Below, piece by piece: positions 8,389 to 16,136 of a stretch of DNA of 64,000 nt (position 1 is its first letter; each line of letters opens with the position of its first letter). The translations under genes were made by a program, and so were the position numbers. A model generated the notes under the pieces. It was not told where the DNA came from. It saw only the letters and a list, made by a program, of their open reading frames with translations, and searched no databases. The DNA is taken from the NCBI RefSeq assembly GCF_014898815.1, contig NW_026515530.1, positions 124,001 through 188,000 of the forward strand, written 5' to 3'. The DNA is from Panonychus citri (taxonomy: Eukaryota > Arthropoda > Arachnida > Trombidiformes > Tetranychidae).

Positions 8389-9030
8389 ATGGTTTCAGAA
8401 GATAACTTGTATTTTACTTTTATTCACCCTTTCACTTGTATGGTCGCAGGACCAACATCAAGTGGTAAGACTGTACTTGTAAAGTCATTAATAGATAATC
8501 ATAGATTCACATTTTCCAACCTCAAACCACATCCTAAGATTATATGGTGTCATGGACAAATGCAAGAAGGTTATAGTAAAAATGATAGTATAATTGAATA
8601 TCATGAAGGTTTAGTTGAGGATCCTAGTAATTATGATTTGATTGTCGTTGACGATCTTATGAATGAATTGGGAGGAGATAATAGACTTTTAAATTTATTT
8701 ACTAAAGGCAGTCATCATCTCAACATTAGTGTTATATTCATAGTACAAAACATTTTCCACCAGGGTAAACACATGCGTGGAATAAGCTTAAACTGTCAAT
8801 ACTTAGTTATGATGAAAAATCCTAGAGACAAATCACAGATACACTGTTTAGCCAGACAAATTTACCCAACTAAGAGCGCAAGACTAATAAAAGCATATGA
8901 AGATGCAACCAAACAACCGTTCAGTTATTTAAAGATCGACCTTACTCCAAGAACTCCAGATCACTTGAGAGTACAGACCAACATAGTTCGAAAGGAAGCC
9001 AAACACAACATAACCATTTATGAAATATGA
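8389..9030 (+). CDS. A32-like genome-packaging ATPase
   Basis: 213 residues, a usual size for the FtsK/HerA-type packaging ATPases of Polintons. Walker A is GPTSSGKT (residues 22-29) and Walker B is LIVVDDL (residues 84-90). A later VIFIVQN segment gives the sensor-type polar residue after a beta strand. It would drive DNA into the capsid shell using ATP. The stop overlaps the start of the next ORF by 4 nt, suggesting a compact cluster. Confidence 0.93.
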   Translation: MVSEDNLYFTFIHPFTCMVAGPTSSGKTVLVKSLIDNHRFTFSNLKPHPKIIWCHGQMQEGYSKNDSIIEYHEGLVEDPSNYDLIVVDDLMNELGGDNRLLNLFTKGSHHLNISVIFIVQNIFHQGKHMRGISLNCQYLVMMKNPRDKSQIHCLARQIYPTKSARLIKAYEDATKQPFSYLKIDLTPRTPDHLRVQTNIVRKEAKHNITIYEI

Positions 9031-9395
9031 TTTCACAAGAGCTGTCAGATTGTTTACCTATTATTCATCTTTACATGAAGCTGAAAGGGAAAAAGCTACG
9101 ACAAGACTTTTTAGCTGATCAATATAAACAGGACTCAAAAATATATAAGGCGGTCCACGAGATTGTTATGAACGTCGTGCACCAGAACCTACCTCTTTCT
9201 GATGATGTCAAACCAAAGCTGCGAAGACACAAGCGCGCAATAGTTGATTTTATCCACGATAAAAATAAAAAGAGACACAGAAAACATCTGGTACAATCTG
9301 GCGGATATCTTCACTATCTGATTCCTGCTGCTATACAATTGATAAACACAATATTGTCGAATGGAAGTAATAAAGAAAATTTACCAAATGAATGA
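9027..9395 (+). CDS. Small basic virion-type protein with C-terminal hydrophobic segment
   Basis: 122 residues. The middle is strongly basic (KLRRHKRA, KNKKRHRKH), suited to DNA binding. Near the C-terminus comes SGGYLHYLIPAAIQLI. This Gly-Gly plus hydrophobic pattern resembles the adenovirus pX-like proteins described in Polintons and adintoviruses. A role in genome condensation or membrane interaction inside the particle is inferred. It overlaps both neighbours by a few bases. Confidence 0.65.
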   Translation: MISQELSDCLPIIHLYMKLKGKKLRQDFLADQYKQDSKIYKAVHEIVMNVVHQNLPLSDDVKPKLRRHKRAIVDFIHDKNKKRHRKHLVQSGGYLHYLIPAAIQLINTILSNGSNKENLPNE

Positions 9396-9867
9396 TAGTG
9401 AGACCTCTCAATTACCAATGAAAGGCTCAGGCATTGTAACAAGTACAACAACTCTTGATGATAAAATAAAATTTATTACTCATGTAGCGCTGAAATTTGC
9501 ATTACGTAATTATTACGACGCTAATAATAGACTGTTATTTAACGATAAGGTCATACCTGATAGTGATTTAATTGATCTTATAGCCTCCCTCACAAAGCAA
9601 AGTAAACTTCCAAAATACATAAATGAATTTTTATTCTTACTTAAAAGATGTGATGTAGATCCATCGCTGATAAAAAATGATAAAATCAGAAGAAAATTCA
9701 AACATATGACAATGAGTAAAACCAATTACCCAACTGATCAAATTTTCGAACCAAATGTGTTAACAAACATACAAAGAAACGGTGATTACTATGTAAAGAA
9801 GTTGGAAGAAAACGTCAGGACAAAAGCCCAGGAAAAAACTACAAAAAACTCCAAACAAAAAAGCTAA
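9391..9867 (+). CDS. Unknown Polinton protein between core-like gene and integrase
   Basis: About 158 residues from the ATG at 9391 (MNDSETSQLP). An earlier in-frame ATG at 9361 lies well inside the preceding gene. The protein is helical in appearance with a Lys-rich tail. No family is recognised. After the stop, a neighbouring frame stays open to about 10000 with a plausible basic sequence ending GNWTIPKGN. The natural C-terminus may therefore lie further on, with the break in the A-rich runs at 9830-9860. If so, it would overlap the start of the integrase gene. Confidence 0.6.
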   Translation, partial: NDSETSQLPMKGSGIVTSTTTLDDKIKFITHVALKFALRNYYDANNRLLFNDKVIPDSDLIDLIASLTKQSKLPKYINEFLFLLKRCDVDPSLIKNDKIRRKFKHMTMSKTNYPTDQIFEPNVLTNIQRNGDYYVKKLEENVRTKAQEKTTKNSKQKS

Positions 9868-9935
9868 AGCTAAATCTGAAGTTATTACACCAGCCGATAA
9901 ACAATATCAGAAAAGAATATACAACCTCAGATCAT

Positions 9936-11045
9936 ATGGAAATTGGACAATCCCAAAAGGAAATACTTTCCAACATCTATTACCAACCGAATAATCCAGC
10001 AGGTTTCGCTTCTTCATTAAAACTTTTCAATGCGGCTAAGAAAGAGATTCCTAGTCTTACACATGAGCAAGTTAAGAGATGGTTAAAAAGCCAACTCACG
10101 TACACTCTACATGCTCAAGCTAGAAGAAAGTTCGTAAGAAACCCTATTATCGTTAGTAAAATAGATGAACAATGGGAGGCTGATCTTGTTGAAATGCAAG
10201 AATTTTCGCGCCAGAATAACGGCCAGAAATATATTTTAACAGTGATTGACTGTTTCAGTAAATATGCTTGGGCACGTGCACTTCCAAATAAATCAGCAAA
10301 GTCCGTTACTGATGCTTTCAAAGAGATTCTTTCTACAAGGTCTCCTGATTCTTTACGAACTGATAAGGGAAAGGAATTCATCAACAAAACATTTCAAGAT
10401 CTTCTTTCATCAAAAAACATAAGGTATTATTCATCAAACAATCCAGATATTAAATGTGCTATAGTTGAAAGATTCAATAGAACTTTAAAAACCCGGATGT
10501 TTCGGTATTTCACTTCAAAAGGGACAAGAAAATTTATTGATGTACTGCAGCAGTTGATAATTGCTTATAACGGAAGTTTACATAGATCAATTGGGGTTGC
10601 ACCAAAAGATGTGGATGATGAAAATTCGGCTTCTATTTTTAAAAAGCTTTATGGAAAAACATCATTACGGGAAATTTATCAAAAAACACCCACAACACAC
10701 AAGATTAAAATTGGTGATGAAGTACGGATGAAATATAAGATAGGCCCTTTTGAAAAAGGATTCTATCCAAATTGGACTGATCATGTATATAAAATTTCTG
10801 CAATAGATAAAGCAAGTAAAAAACCAATTTTCACACTTGATGGTTATGATGGGACGAAAATAGAGAATAGAAAGTTTTATGAAGAAGAACTACAAAAGGT
10901 TTATGCAGAGGTACATCGTATTGAGAAAATATTAAAAAGACGAATATATAAAGGAAAGCCCCAATACTTTGTTAAATGGTTAGGATATCCCTCAAGTTAC
11001 AATTCATGGATAGATGCAACAGCGATAACAACAATATCACAATAA
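9936..11045 (+). CDS. int: Polinton integrase with C-terminal chromodomain
   Basis: 369 residues. The retroviral-type rve core carries the catalytic triad: Asp83 in WEADLVEM, Asp143 in RTDKGKEF and Glu178 in IVERFNRTLK, with 34 residues between the last two. A C-terminal chromodomain (about 322-366) reads VHRIEKILKRR...YFVKWLGYP..YNSWI. Chromodomains of this kind direct integrases of Polintons and chromoviruses to modified histone tails. It cuts and joins the element's ends and makes the 6-bp duplication seen at 304 and 16131. The stop TAA overlaps the next ATG as TAATG. Confidence 0.95.
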   Translation: MEIGQSQKEILSNIYYQPNNPAGFASSLKLFNAAKKEIPSLTHEQVKRWLKSQLTYTLHAQARRKFVRNPIIVSKIDEQWEADLVEMQEFSRQNNGQKYILTVIDCFSKYAWARALPNKSAKSVTDAFKEILSTRSPDSLRTDKGKEFINKTFQDLLSSKNIRYYSSNNPDIKCAIVERFNRTLKTRMFRYFTSKGTRKFIDVLQQLIIAYNGSLHRSIGVAPKDVDDENSASIFKKLYGKTSLREIYQKTPTTHKIKIGDEVRMKYKIGPFEKGFYPNWTDHVYKISAIDKASKKPIFTLDGYDGTKIENRKFYEEELQKVYAEVHRIEKILKRRIYKGKPQYFVKWLGYPSSYNSWIDATAITTISQ

Positions 11046-11272
11046 TGAATGCTGAAATGTTCACATTTACAATGCAAATTCTCACCCTTTTTTGTGTAGT
11101 CATTGCTTCACTTCTTAATCTTTCTCTTGGGATGGGAGATCAGAAACTATGGTTAACTTTGCTAACAATGTCTCTTGGATGTATACTTCCAACTCCAAAA
11201 TTCTCGAAAAAAGCTTCATTGATAAGTCGTAATGCAAGTGATGGTGATATAAAGAGGTCGATTAATATTTAA
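11045..11272 (+). CDS. Small two-helix membrane protein
   Basis: 75 residues from the ATG that overlaps the integrase stop (TAATG). Two hydrophobic segments are visible: residues 6-27 (FTMQILTLFCVVIASLLNL) and 33-46 (KLWLTLLTMSLGCIL). A short polar tail with Ser and Lys follows. Small membrane proteins occur at this place in related elements, and a virion membrane or host-membrane role is an inference. The open frame extends upstream to 10976 inside the integrase but lacks coding character there. Confidence 0.55.
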   Translation: MNAEMFTFTMQILTLFCVVIASLLNLSLGMGDQKLWLTLLTMSLGCILPTPKFSKKASLISRNASDGDIKRSINI

Positions 11273-11299
11273 GTGTTTCAATTCCTTATTTAATAAAAA

Positions 11300-12130
11300 A
11301 TGCCTAATTCATTTTATGTTTCATTACCTAGTAATGTATTTTCTTATGAAAAAAATAAAATTTCTGATTATACAACATATCTTCCAAAACCGTTAAATTT
11401 ATCTGATGATTATCACGTGGCTCTAACAGAATTAACATACACAAAGAGTTGGTATAATGTCCAACAAAACTCAACCTTCACGCTTCATGACACTAGGTCA
11501 ATTATATTACAGAAACCAGGAATATCACCTGGTTGGTATAAAAACATTCATGATTTGATAAAAGCAATCAACGATAAAATTGACTTTTTATTCGAACAAG
11601 ATAAGTACTTACAACCCAAATTGATTCTAGATGAGCATAGTCAAAAGGTGGAAATGAAATTTGGACGGACAAGCGATGGAGTACCAATGTTGGTTTATCT
11701 AGGAAATGAGTTGGAGGAAATGCTTGGTTTTTCTAGTACAAACGCAATGAATATCACTGATGAGAATGTGTCTATCGTACCATTAATTAGTGATAGATAC
11801 ATAAGTATGCAGAGTAAAAGTCCAGAAAGGCTGTTTGATATTAAAGGAGGAATTCATTCACTGATGGTCTATAGTGATATTGTATCACATTCAATTGTAG
11901 GAAATACTCAAGCTAATTTTTTACGATCCGCTCGAATAGATGATAATGTTGAATTCGGATCTGATATTAATTTAATTTTTCAAAAACCATATTATTTTCC
12001 TGTTAATTCAGGCTTCATTGATAAAATAAGAATTAATATAAAGGATGATTCAGGGAATCCTCTAGAATTTCAGTTTGGGAGAGTTTCAGTCACTTTGCAT
12101 TTCAAAAAGACATGGAAAGCTATTATTTAG
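11300..12130 (+). CDS. Penton-like minor capsid protein (single jelly roll)
   Basis: 276 residues. The opening FYVSLPSNVFSY...YTTYLPKPLNLSDDYHVALTELTY is characteristic of Polinton minor capsid proteins, which form capsid vertices by analogy with adenovirus penton base and the virophage penton. A C-terminal strand-rich segment (RVSVTLHFKK) fits a jelly roll. It lies directly before the pVI-like and major capsid genes, as usual in Polintons, and overlaps the next gene by 19 nt. Confidence 0.88.
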   Translation: MPNSFYVSLPSNVFSYEKNKISDYTTYLPKPLNLSDDYHVALTELTYTKSWYNVQQNSTFTLHDTRSIILQKPGISPGWYKNIHDLIKAINDKIDFLFEQDKYLQPKLILDEHSQKVEMKFGRTSDGVPMLVYLGNELEEMLGFSSTNAMNITDENVSIVPLISDRYISMQSKSPERLFDIKGGIHSLMVYSDIVSHSIVGNTQANFLRSARIDDNVEFGSDINLIFQKPYYFPVNSGFIDKIRINIKDDSGNPLEFQFGRVSVTLHFKKTWKAII

Positions 12131-12453
12131 ACCAAGCAGGCAATGGAACTGCAATTCAATCTTTCTCAGGAGTACGTTATCAACGAGGTGGCGGTTTTTT
12201 CAGTAGACTTTTTACAAGTAAAGTTTTGCCTATACTGCGTTACTTGGGAGATAAAGCCCTGGACACTGGAAAGGCTATTTTAAATGATGTGAAAACTTCT
12301 GCGACCAATAGAATCATTGATACTGTTCAAGAAGTAGCTCAAGAGGCTATAAAAAGAAAAGCGGAAAATACAGAAGGTCAGTCTGGCGCAGGTATAAAAA
12401 GGAGAAAGTTGACGAAAAGATCTTACATAGCTGATTATAGTTTTTTAAAATGA
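12112..12453 (+). CDS. Minor virion protein with amphipathic region (pVI-like candidate)
   Basis: 113 residues. The N-terminus MESYYLDQAGNG is followed by FSGVRYQRGGGFFSRLF, a motif recurrent in Polinton and adintovirus small virion proteins. A predicted amphipathic helical stretch and a Lys/Arg-rich tail (GIKRRKLTKR) follow. Similar proteins are compared to adenovirus pVI, which lyses endosomal membranes. That function is not shown here. It ends 4 nt into the major capsid gene. Confidence 0.7.
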   Translation: MESYYLDQAGNGTAIQSFSGVRYQRGGGFFSRLFTSKVLPILRYLGDKALDTGKAILNDVKTSATNRIIDTVQEVAQEAIKRKAENTEGQSGAGIKRRKLTKRSYIADYSFLK

Positions 12454-13757
12454 CCACTCAAAGCAAATATTCAAAAGAGGCTGTCCTTTCTGAATTGGAT
12501 CTCTTCACGATACCACCTGTTCAAAAATCTATTGAGAGAAGCTATGAAGTACAATACAGACCAATATCATCTCTCGACTCCACAAAAATAATAGAGTTCT
12601 CAATCCCTACATCTAAAGATGAGTATATTCTTCTTCATGAAACGTATTTTTATGTAAAAATTCAACTCAAAATACGAAAAGCAGATGATTCTGCATTAAA
12701 CATTCAAGACTGGGAAACTGTAACACCAGTAAATAATTTACTTCATTCAATGATAAAACAAGTTGAACTTGAAATCGGAGGGAAGGAGGTAACCATGTCT
12801 AACTCAACATACGCTTATAGAGCCTATATCGAAAACATGTTAGGGTTTTCAGCTGATGCTAAAAACTCACACTTGTCGAGTTGTTTGTGGATGGAGAATG
12901 CAACGAGGAGACGATCATTGTTCACCCCGAGAAGTTTCGCAGATGCTAGCAGTAAAGAAGTTGATCTTTATGGTCGTTTACATTTTGACATGACATTTCA
13001 AGGCAAGGCTATACTTGGGGGTAAAGATATTAAAGTGAGAATCTTAACACACGATCCTTCATTTTTCGTGCAATTTGATGATAGAGTCAGTGATGTTGCA
13101 ATGATTATTAAGGATGCATGTCTATATGTTCATAAAATGAAGGCTACACCTCAACTTACAAACGCACACTCAAAAGCTCTGGCTATTGCACCCGCATGCT
13201 ATCCTATCTCTAGGGTTGATTTAAGACAGGCTTCTATCCATGCAAACTCTCTTGACGCGGTTCTAGATAATATAATTACCGGACAACTTCCTCGAAGGTT
13301 ATTTTTGTTAATGGTTAAAAACACAGCATTTAATGGTTCTAAGTCTCAAGATCCATTCCACTTTGACCATTTTAACGTTTCACATGCAGCTTGTTACGTT
13401 GATGGTGTACAATTCCCAACAAATGCATTTCAACCTGACTTCAAAAATCATTTATGTGTACGAGAGTACTCCGGTTTATTTCAAGCAATGAATATGAACT
13501 CTACTGACACGACAGTAAATATTACTAGAGAAGAATTCATTTCTGGAAAAACAATTTTCGCTTTCAACTTTGCTCCAGATTTGTCACATGGCCCTGGTAT
13601 GACTGGACATATTAACCCTATTAAAAGAGGCTCGTTAAGAGTTCAGTTGAGATTTTCTGAACCATTAAGAGAAACCATAACTGTACTACTTTATTGTGAG
13701 TTTGATAATATCATCGAAATAGATCTAGAACGTAATGCTGTAACTGATTTCAAGTAA
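12450..13757 (+). CDS. Major capsid protein (double jelly roll, hexon-like)
   Basis: 435 residues, as expected for Polinton major capsid proteins. Family-type segments include SYEVQYRPISSLDSTKIIEF near residue 30, the first-barrel signature LLHSMIKQVELEIGGKEV (about 95-112), YAYRAYIENMLGF (about 118-130) and a C-terminal GSLRVQLRFSEPL (about 395-407). It would assemble the icosahedral shell. It lies between the pVI-like gene and the protease, the canonical morphogenesis order. The ORF is intact. Confidence 0.93.
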   Translation: MTTQSKYSKEAVLSELDLFTIPPVQKSIERSYEVQYRPISSLDSTKIIEFSIPTSKDEYILLHETYFYVKIQLKIRKADDSALNIQDWETVTPVNNLLHSMIKQVELEIGGKEVTMSNSTYAYRAYIENMLGFSADAKNSHLSSCLWMENATRRRSLFTPRSFADASSKEVDLYGRLHFDMTFQGKAILGGKDIKVRILTHDPSFFVQFDDRVSDVAMIIKDACLYVHKMKATPQLTNAHSKALAIAPACYPISRVDLRQASIHANSLDAVLDNIITGQLPRRLFLLMVKNTAFNGSKSQDPFHFDHFNVSHAACYVDGVQFPTNAFQPDFKNHLCVREYSGLFQAMNMNSTDTTVNITREEFISGKTIFAFNFAPDLSHGPGMTGHINPIKRGSLRVQLRFSEPLRETITVLLYCEFDNIIEIDLERNAVTDFK

Positions 13758-13768
13758 AAAACAAGAAA

Positions 13769-14227
13769 ATGATTGATTATGAAATAAAGAAAGCGCTTTC
13801 ATCTTATAATAAATTTTTAGGATGTTTTGCGAGAGATAAAATACCTTCAATAGTTGAATACCCATCATTTATTATCGTCAATACAGACAAATCATCTGAT
13901 CGTGGCACTCATTGGGTTGCTATGCGATTTACAGCGAGAGAATGTGAATACTTTGACTCATTTGGTTTACCTCCTTTGCATCAGGAAATGATTAATGCTG
14001 TAGGCTCTCGAAAAATGTTGTGGAATGGACGTTGTTTGCAACATCCATCTTCACGAACATGTGGAGAGTTTTGCATAGCGTTTGTGAAACTACGCTCTCT
14101 CCATTTTTCATTCATAAGATTCATAAAATATTTTTCTAGCGATACAAAGTCTAATGATAAAAAAGTGAAAAGTATAAGTGCTGATGAATGGGATATAAAT
14201 TGTCAGTTGCATAACGAAAATGAATGA
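13769..14227 (+). CDS. Adenain-like cysteine maturation protease
   Basis: 152 residues. The C48/adenain (Ulp1-fold) catalytic residues are His in GTHWVAM (about residue 47), an acidic residue in EYFDSFG (about 65) and Cys98 in TCGEFC. A conserved Gln would lie in the preceding RCLQHPSS stretch. It processes capsid and core precursors during particle maturation in adenoviruses and Polintons. The gene follows the major capsid gene by 12 nt and overlaps the TBP-like gene by 8 nt. Confidence 0.9.
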   Translation: MIDYEIKKALSSYNKFLGCFARDKIPSIVEYPSFIIVNTDKSSDRGTHWVAMRFTARECEYFDSFGLPPLHQEMINAVGSRKMLWNGRCLQHPSSRTCGEFCIAFVKLRSLHFSFIRFIKYFSSDTKSNDKKVKSISADEWDINCQLHNENE

Positions 14228-14732
14228 GGTGACATATCCACGAATTACGAATATGGTCGTTGCTTTTTCTCTACCTTTTCAAATTAACTTAAATCAGCTG
14301 ACAAATATTTATCCGCAAACTGATTACCGACCTAAAAGATTCAATGGAGCTATAATCAAGAGAAAGATAAATTGTTTACTAGTATTTCGAAACGGAAAAA
14401 TAAATGTCGTTGGAAGTAAAAGTTTGGAGGATGCAGAAGATGCTGTTAATGAATTGTGTTCATATTTACATCAGAAAAAAGAATATACTAGCAGAATAGT
14501 TAACATTGTTGCCGCTTGTGGATTAGGTCAACCAATTGTTTTAAACGACCTAGCAAAGAATGGGGATTTCGAATATAACCCTGAGATATACCCAGCTGCT
14601 TACTATGTTATTGGTAAAGCTAAAATATCAGTTTTTCATACAGGAAAACTCATTTTCACAGGATTTACAAACTTTGTAGACATATTGAATTCTTTTGATG
14701 AAGTTAATTTATTAATAAAAATGATAATATAA
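14220..14732 (+). CDS. TATA-binding-protein homologue encoded by the Polinton
   Basis: 170 residues made of two imperfect repeats (about 8-80 and 91-165), the TBP saddle layout. Repeat 1 reads ITNMVVAFSL...YRPKRFNGAII...CLLVFRNGKINVVGSKS. Repeat 2 reads IVNIVAACGL...YNPEIYPAAYYV...KISVFHTGKLIFTGF. These follow TBP's QNIV, NPKRF, LIFxSGKxVxTGAKS, YEPELFP and LIFVSGKxVLTG motifs. Of the four TBP Phe residues that kink DNA, three are retained (about residues 40, 55 and 138). The fourth, at about 123, is Tyr. It would bind TATA DNA and could recruit RNA polymerase II or III to the element's genes. The gene overlaps the protease by 8 nt and converges on the IAP gene. TBP homologues are known in giant DNA viruses, but I do not recall one as a standard Polinton gene. 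Confidence 0.82.
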   Translation: MNEVTYPRITNMVVAFSLPFQINLNQLTNIYPQTDYRPKRFNGAIIKRKINCLLVFRNGKINVVGSKSLEDAEDAVNELCSYLHQKKEYTSRIVNIVAACGLGQPIVLNDLAKNGDFEYNPEIYPAAYYVIGKAKISVFHTGKLIFTGFTNFVDILNSFDEVNLLIKMII

Positions 14733-14760
14733 TTTTTAAAATGAAAAAATAAGTTTTTAT

Positions 14761-15876
14761 TTAATTAATATATTTTAATCGACATATATGCGTGATTGTC
14801 GATTTACAAACTGGACAAGCGTCAATTTGCGATGCACAATCAGTGCAGGAGATAGCATGATCACATGGGGCGAACACTGTGCCTATTTCTTTATCAAGAC
14901 ATATTTTGCAAGTGTATCTATCCTTATCATCCGATGCTTGTGGGACTTCTGTTAAAGGGGAAGCTGTATCTTTTGGAGAATTAATATTATCTACAAACAT
15001 CTGTCCCCGCTTCAAATATAGATAAGAGCATCTAGGAAGTATGTGGACTGCCCATGCATTATCTCCTCTCTCCCAGTTTGATATAGTCCCATTGCAATTG
15101 AAACACCTAGTATGATCATATATTCTGGTATAAAAGAATCCAGCCTCAGCAAGTTCTTCCGGTGAAATCGTATCATGAATGGGCCAGTTTGAGAAACTTT
15201 CAAGTCGCGCGCGCAATGATCTGAACTGGAGGTTCACTGGTTGAAAATAACGTCTTCGATTAGATGATTCTGAAAATGTTATTAACCTATTTCTTGTTGT
15301 ACGTCTAGATACTCTAGGAAATCGACGGTTGGTCCTTTCAATTACTGGAAGATCGTTAGAGTTTTCATTTTCTGAAACCATATTAGATATTTCAACTGTC
15401 AGATCATTATTCTCTGTCCTTGGGTAGTCATCAACTACATCTTCTCCTTCAATTTGGTTTATTACTATAACTCGATTTTCTGCAACGTTGTCTTCGGATT
15501 GAACAGTATGGTCATTCTGAACTACCCTTGATTCCTGGCTATCATAGTTGACCATGACCGTTAGCGGAGTATTTTCTTGTAGAACAACAGTTGATACAGC
15601 TCTTGGTATGTTACCACAGGGTAGACCTTGTATGAAAGGACAATCTGATGAATGAAGACAATGTTCAATCCAGTGTAGATCTTGTAAGAAGGAGGCGTGG
15701 TAGATATATCCACAGAAAAAACATTTAACTTGACGGGATATTCCTGTATAGTAAAAACCATCACGCGCTAGTTCTGTTCGATATGAAATCTCCGTTCCCC
15801 ATGTTGATCTGAAAAAGCTTTCGTATCGAGCTTGCTCAGAAGCATAAGTATCTAAATTGTTACTTGCGTTAAGCAT
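14761..15876 (-). CDS. iap: Inhibitor of apoptosis protein: two BIRs and a RING
   Basis: 371 residues. BIR1 (about 15-82) shows YESF...LARDGFYYTG, then CFFC, HWIEHC-type Cys/His ligands. BIR2 (about 215-282) shows RLESFSNWP...ELAEAGFFYTR, then CFNC and a W.RGD.AW..H....C series, so both C2HC zinc sites are present. BIR1 lacks the usual WxxGDxPWxEH core (LQDLHWIEH). The C-terminal RING (about 323-366) has CKICLDK, APCDHAISC, CPVC and ends in a hydrophobic tail. The linker of about 130 residues is acidic. Related arthropod and baculovirus IAPs bind caspases or IAP antagonists and act as E3 ligases. Here it would delay death of the host cell. It is the only gene on the minus strand at the right end, with its own TATA box. 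Confidence 0.95.
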   Translation of the reverse strand: MLNASNNLDTYASEQARYESFFRSTWGTEISYRTELARDGFYYTGISRQVKCFFCGYIYHASFLQDLHWIEHCLHSSDCPFIQGLPCGNIPRAVSTVVLQENTPLTVMVNYDSQESRVVQNDHTVQSEDNVAENRVIVINQIEGEDVVDDYPRTENNDLTVEISNMVSENENSNDLPVIERTNRRFPRVSRRTTRNRLITFSESSNRRRYFQPVNLQFRSLRARLESFSNWPIHDTISPEELAEAGFFYTRIYDHTRCFNCNGTISNWERGDNAWAVHILPRCSYLYLKRGQMFVDNINSPKDTASPLTEVPQASDDKDRYTCKICLDKEIGTVFAPCDHAISCTDCASQIDACPVCKSTITHICRLKYIN

Positions 15877-15968
15877 ATTTGATTTTATTAAGAGGGGAAA
15901 AAGATACTTGAGATGTTGAATCTTTCGAGTTTGAAATGAAAGTGACGATCAACAATACAAACATTTGG

Positions 15969-15976
15969 TATTTATA
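15969..15976 (-). promoter_or_regulatory. TATA box for the IAP gene
   Basis: TATAAATA on the minus strand, with TCA-initiator-like words about 33-39 nt downstream (15934-15945) and the ATG at 15876. Confidence 0.55.
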
Positions 15977-16048
15977 TTCAAGTCTCGCTCTCTCTATACA
16001 CGCGCATACTCATACGTACTTTGCGCATGTGTTGTCTCATTCTAGAAC

Positions 16049-16130
16049 TGGTATTCACTGATACTTGAATTCCCCACCCCTAACAACTTTAGGCTCCTCC
16101 CATAACAGGCAATAGACACATCTTACTACT
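16049..16130 (-). repeat. Polinton terminal inverted repeat, right
   Basis: Perfect inverted copy of 310-391. This is short for a Polinton, where repeats of several hundred bases are common. Confidence 0.96.
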
Positions 16131-16136
16131 TTTAAC
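16131..16136. repeat. Target-site duplication of the Polinton, right copy
   Basis: TTTAAC identical to 304-309. Confidence 0.92.

Larger units (their letters stand above)
310..16130. mobile_element. Complete Polinton/Maverick DNA transposon, 15.8 kb
   Basis: The element is bounded by perfect 82-bp terminal inverted repeats and flanked by the 6-bp direct repeat TTTAAC at 304-309 and 16131-16136, as expected of Polinton integration. The outer end begins AGTAGTAAG on both sides. Inside are the hallmark genes: protein-primed DNA polymerase B, retroviral-type integrase, packaging ATPase, adenain-like protease, double jelly-roll major capsid protein and penton-like minor capsid protein. Most genes run on the plus strand from 2653 to 14732. 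One ORF at the left end and an IAP gene at the right end point inwards on the minus strand. The only clear break in a core gene is a single-nucleotide frame change in the polymerase near 4422. The presence of both capsid genes suggests a virus-like (adintovirus-like) life style, which is an inference from the family. Confidence 0.97.
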
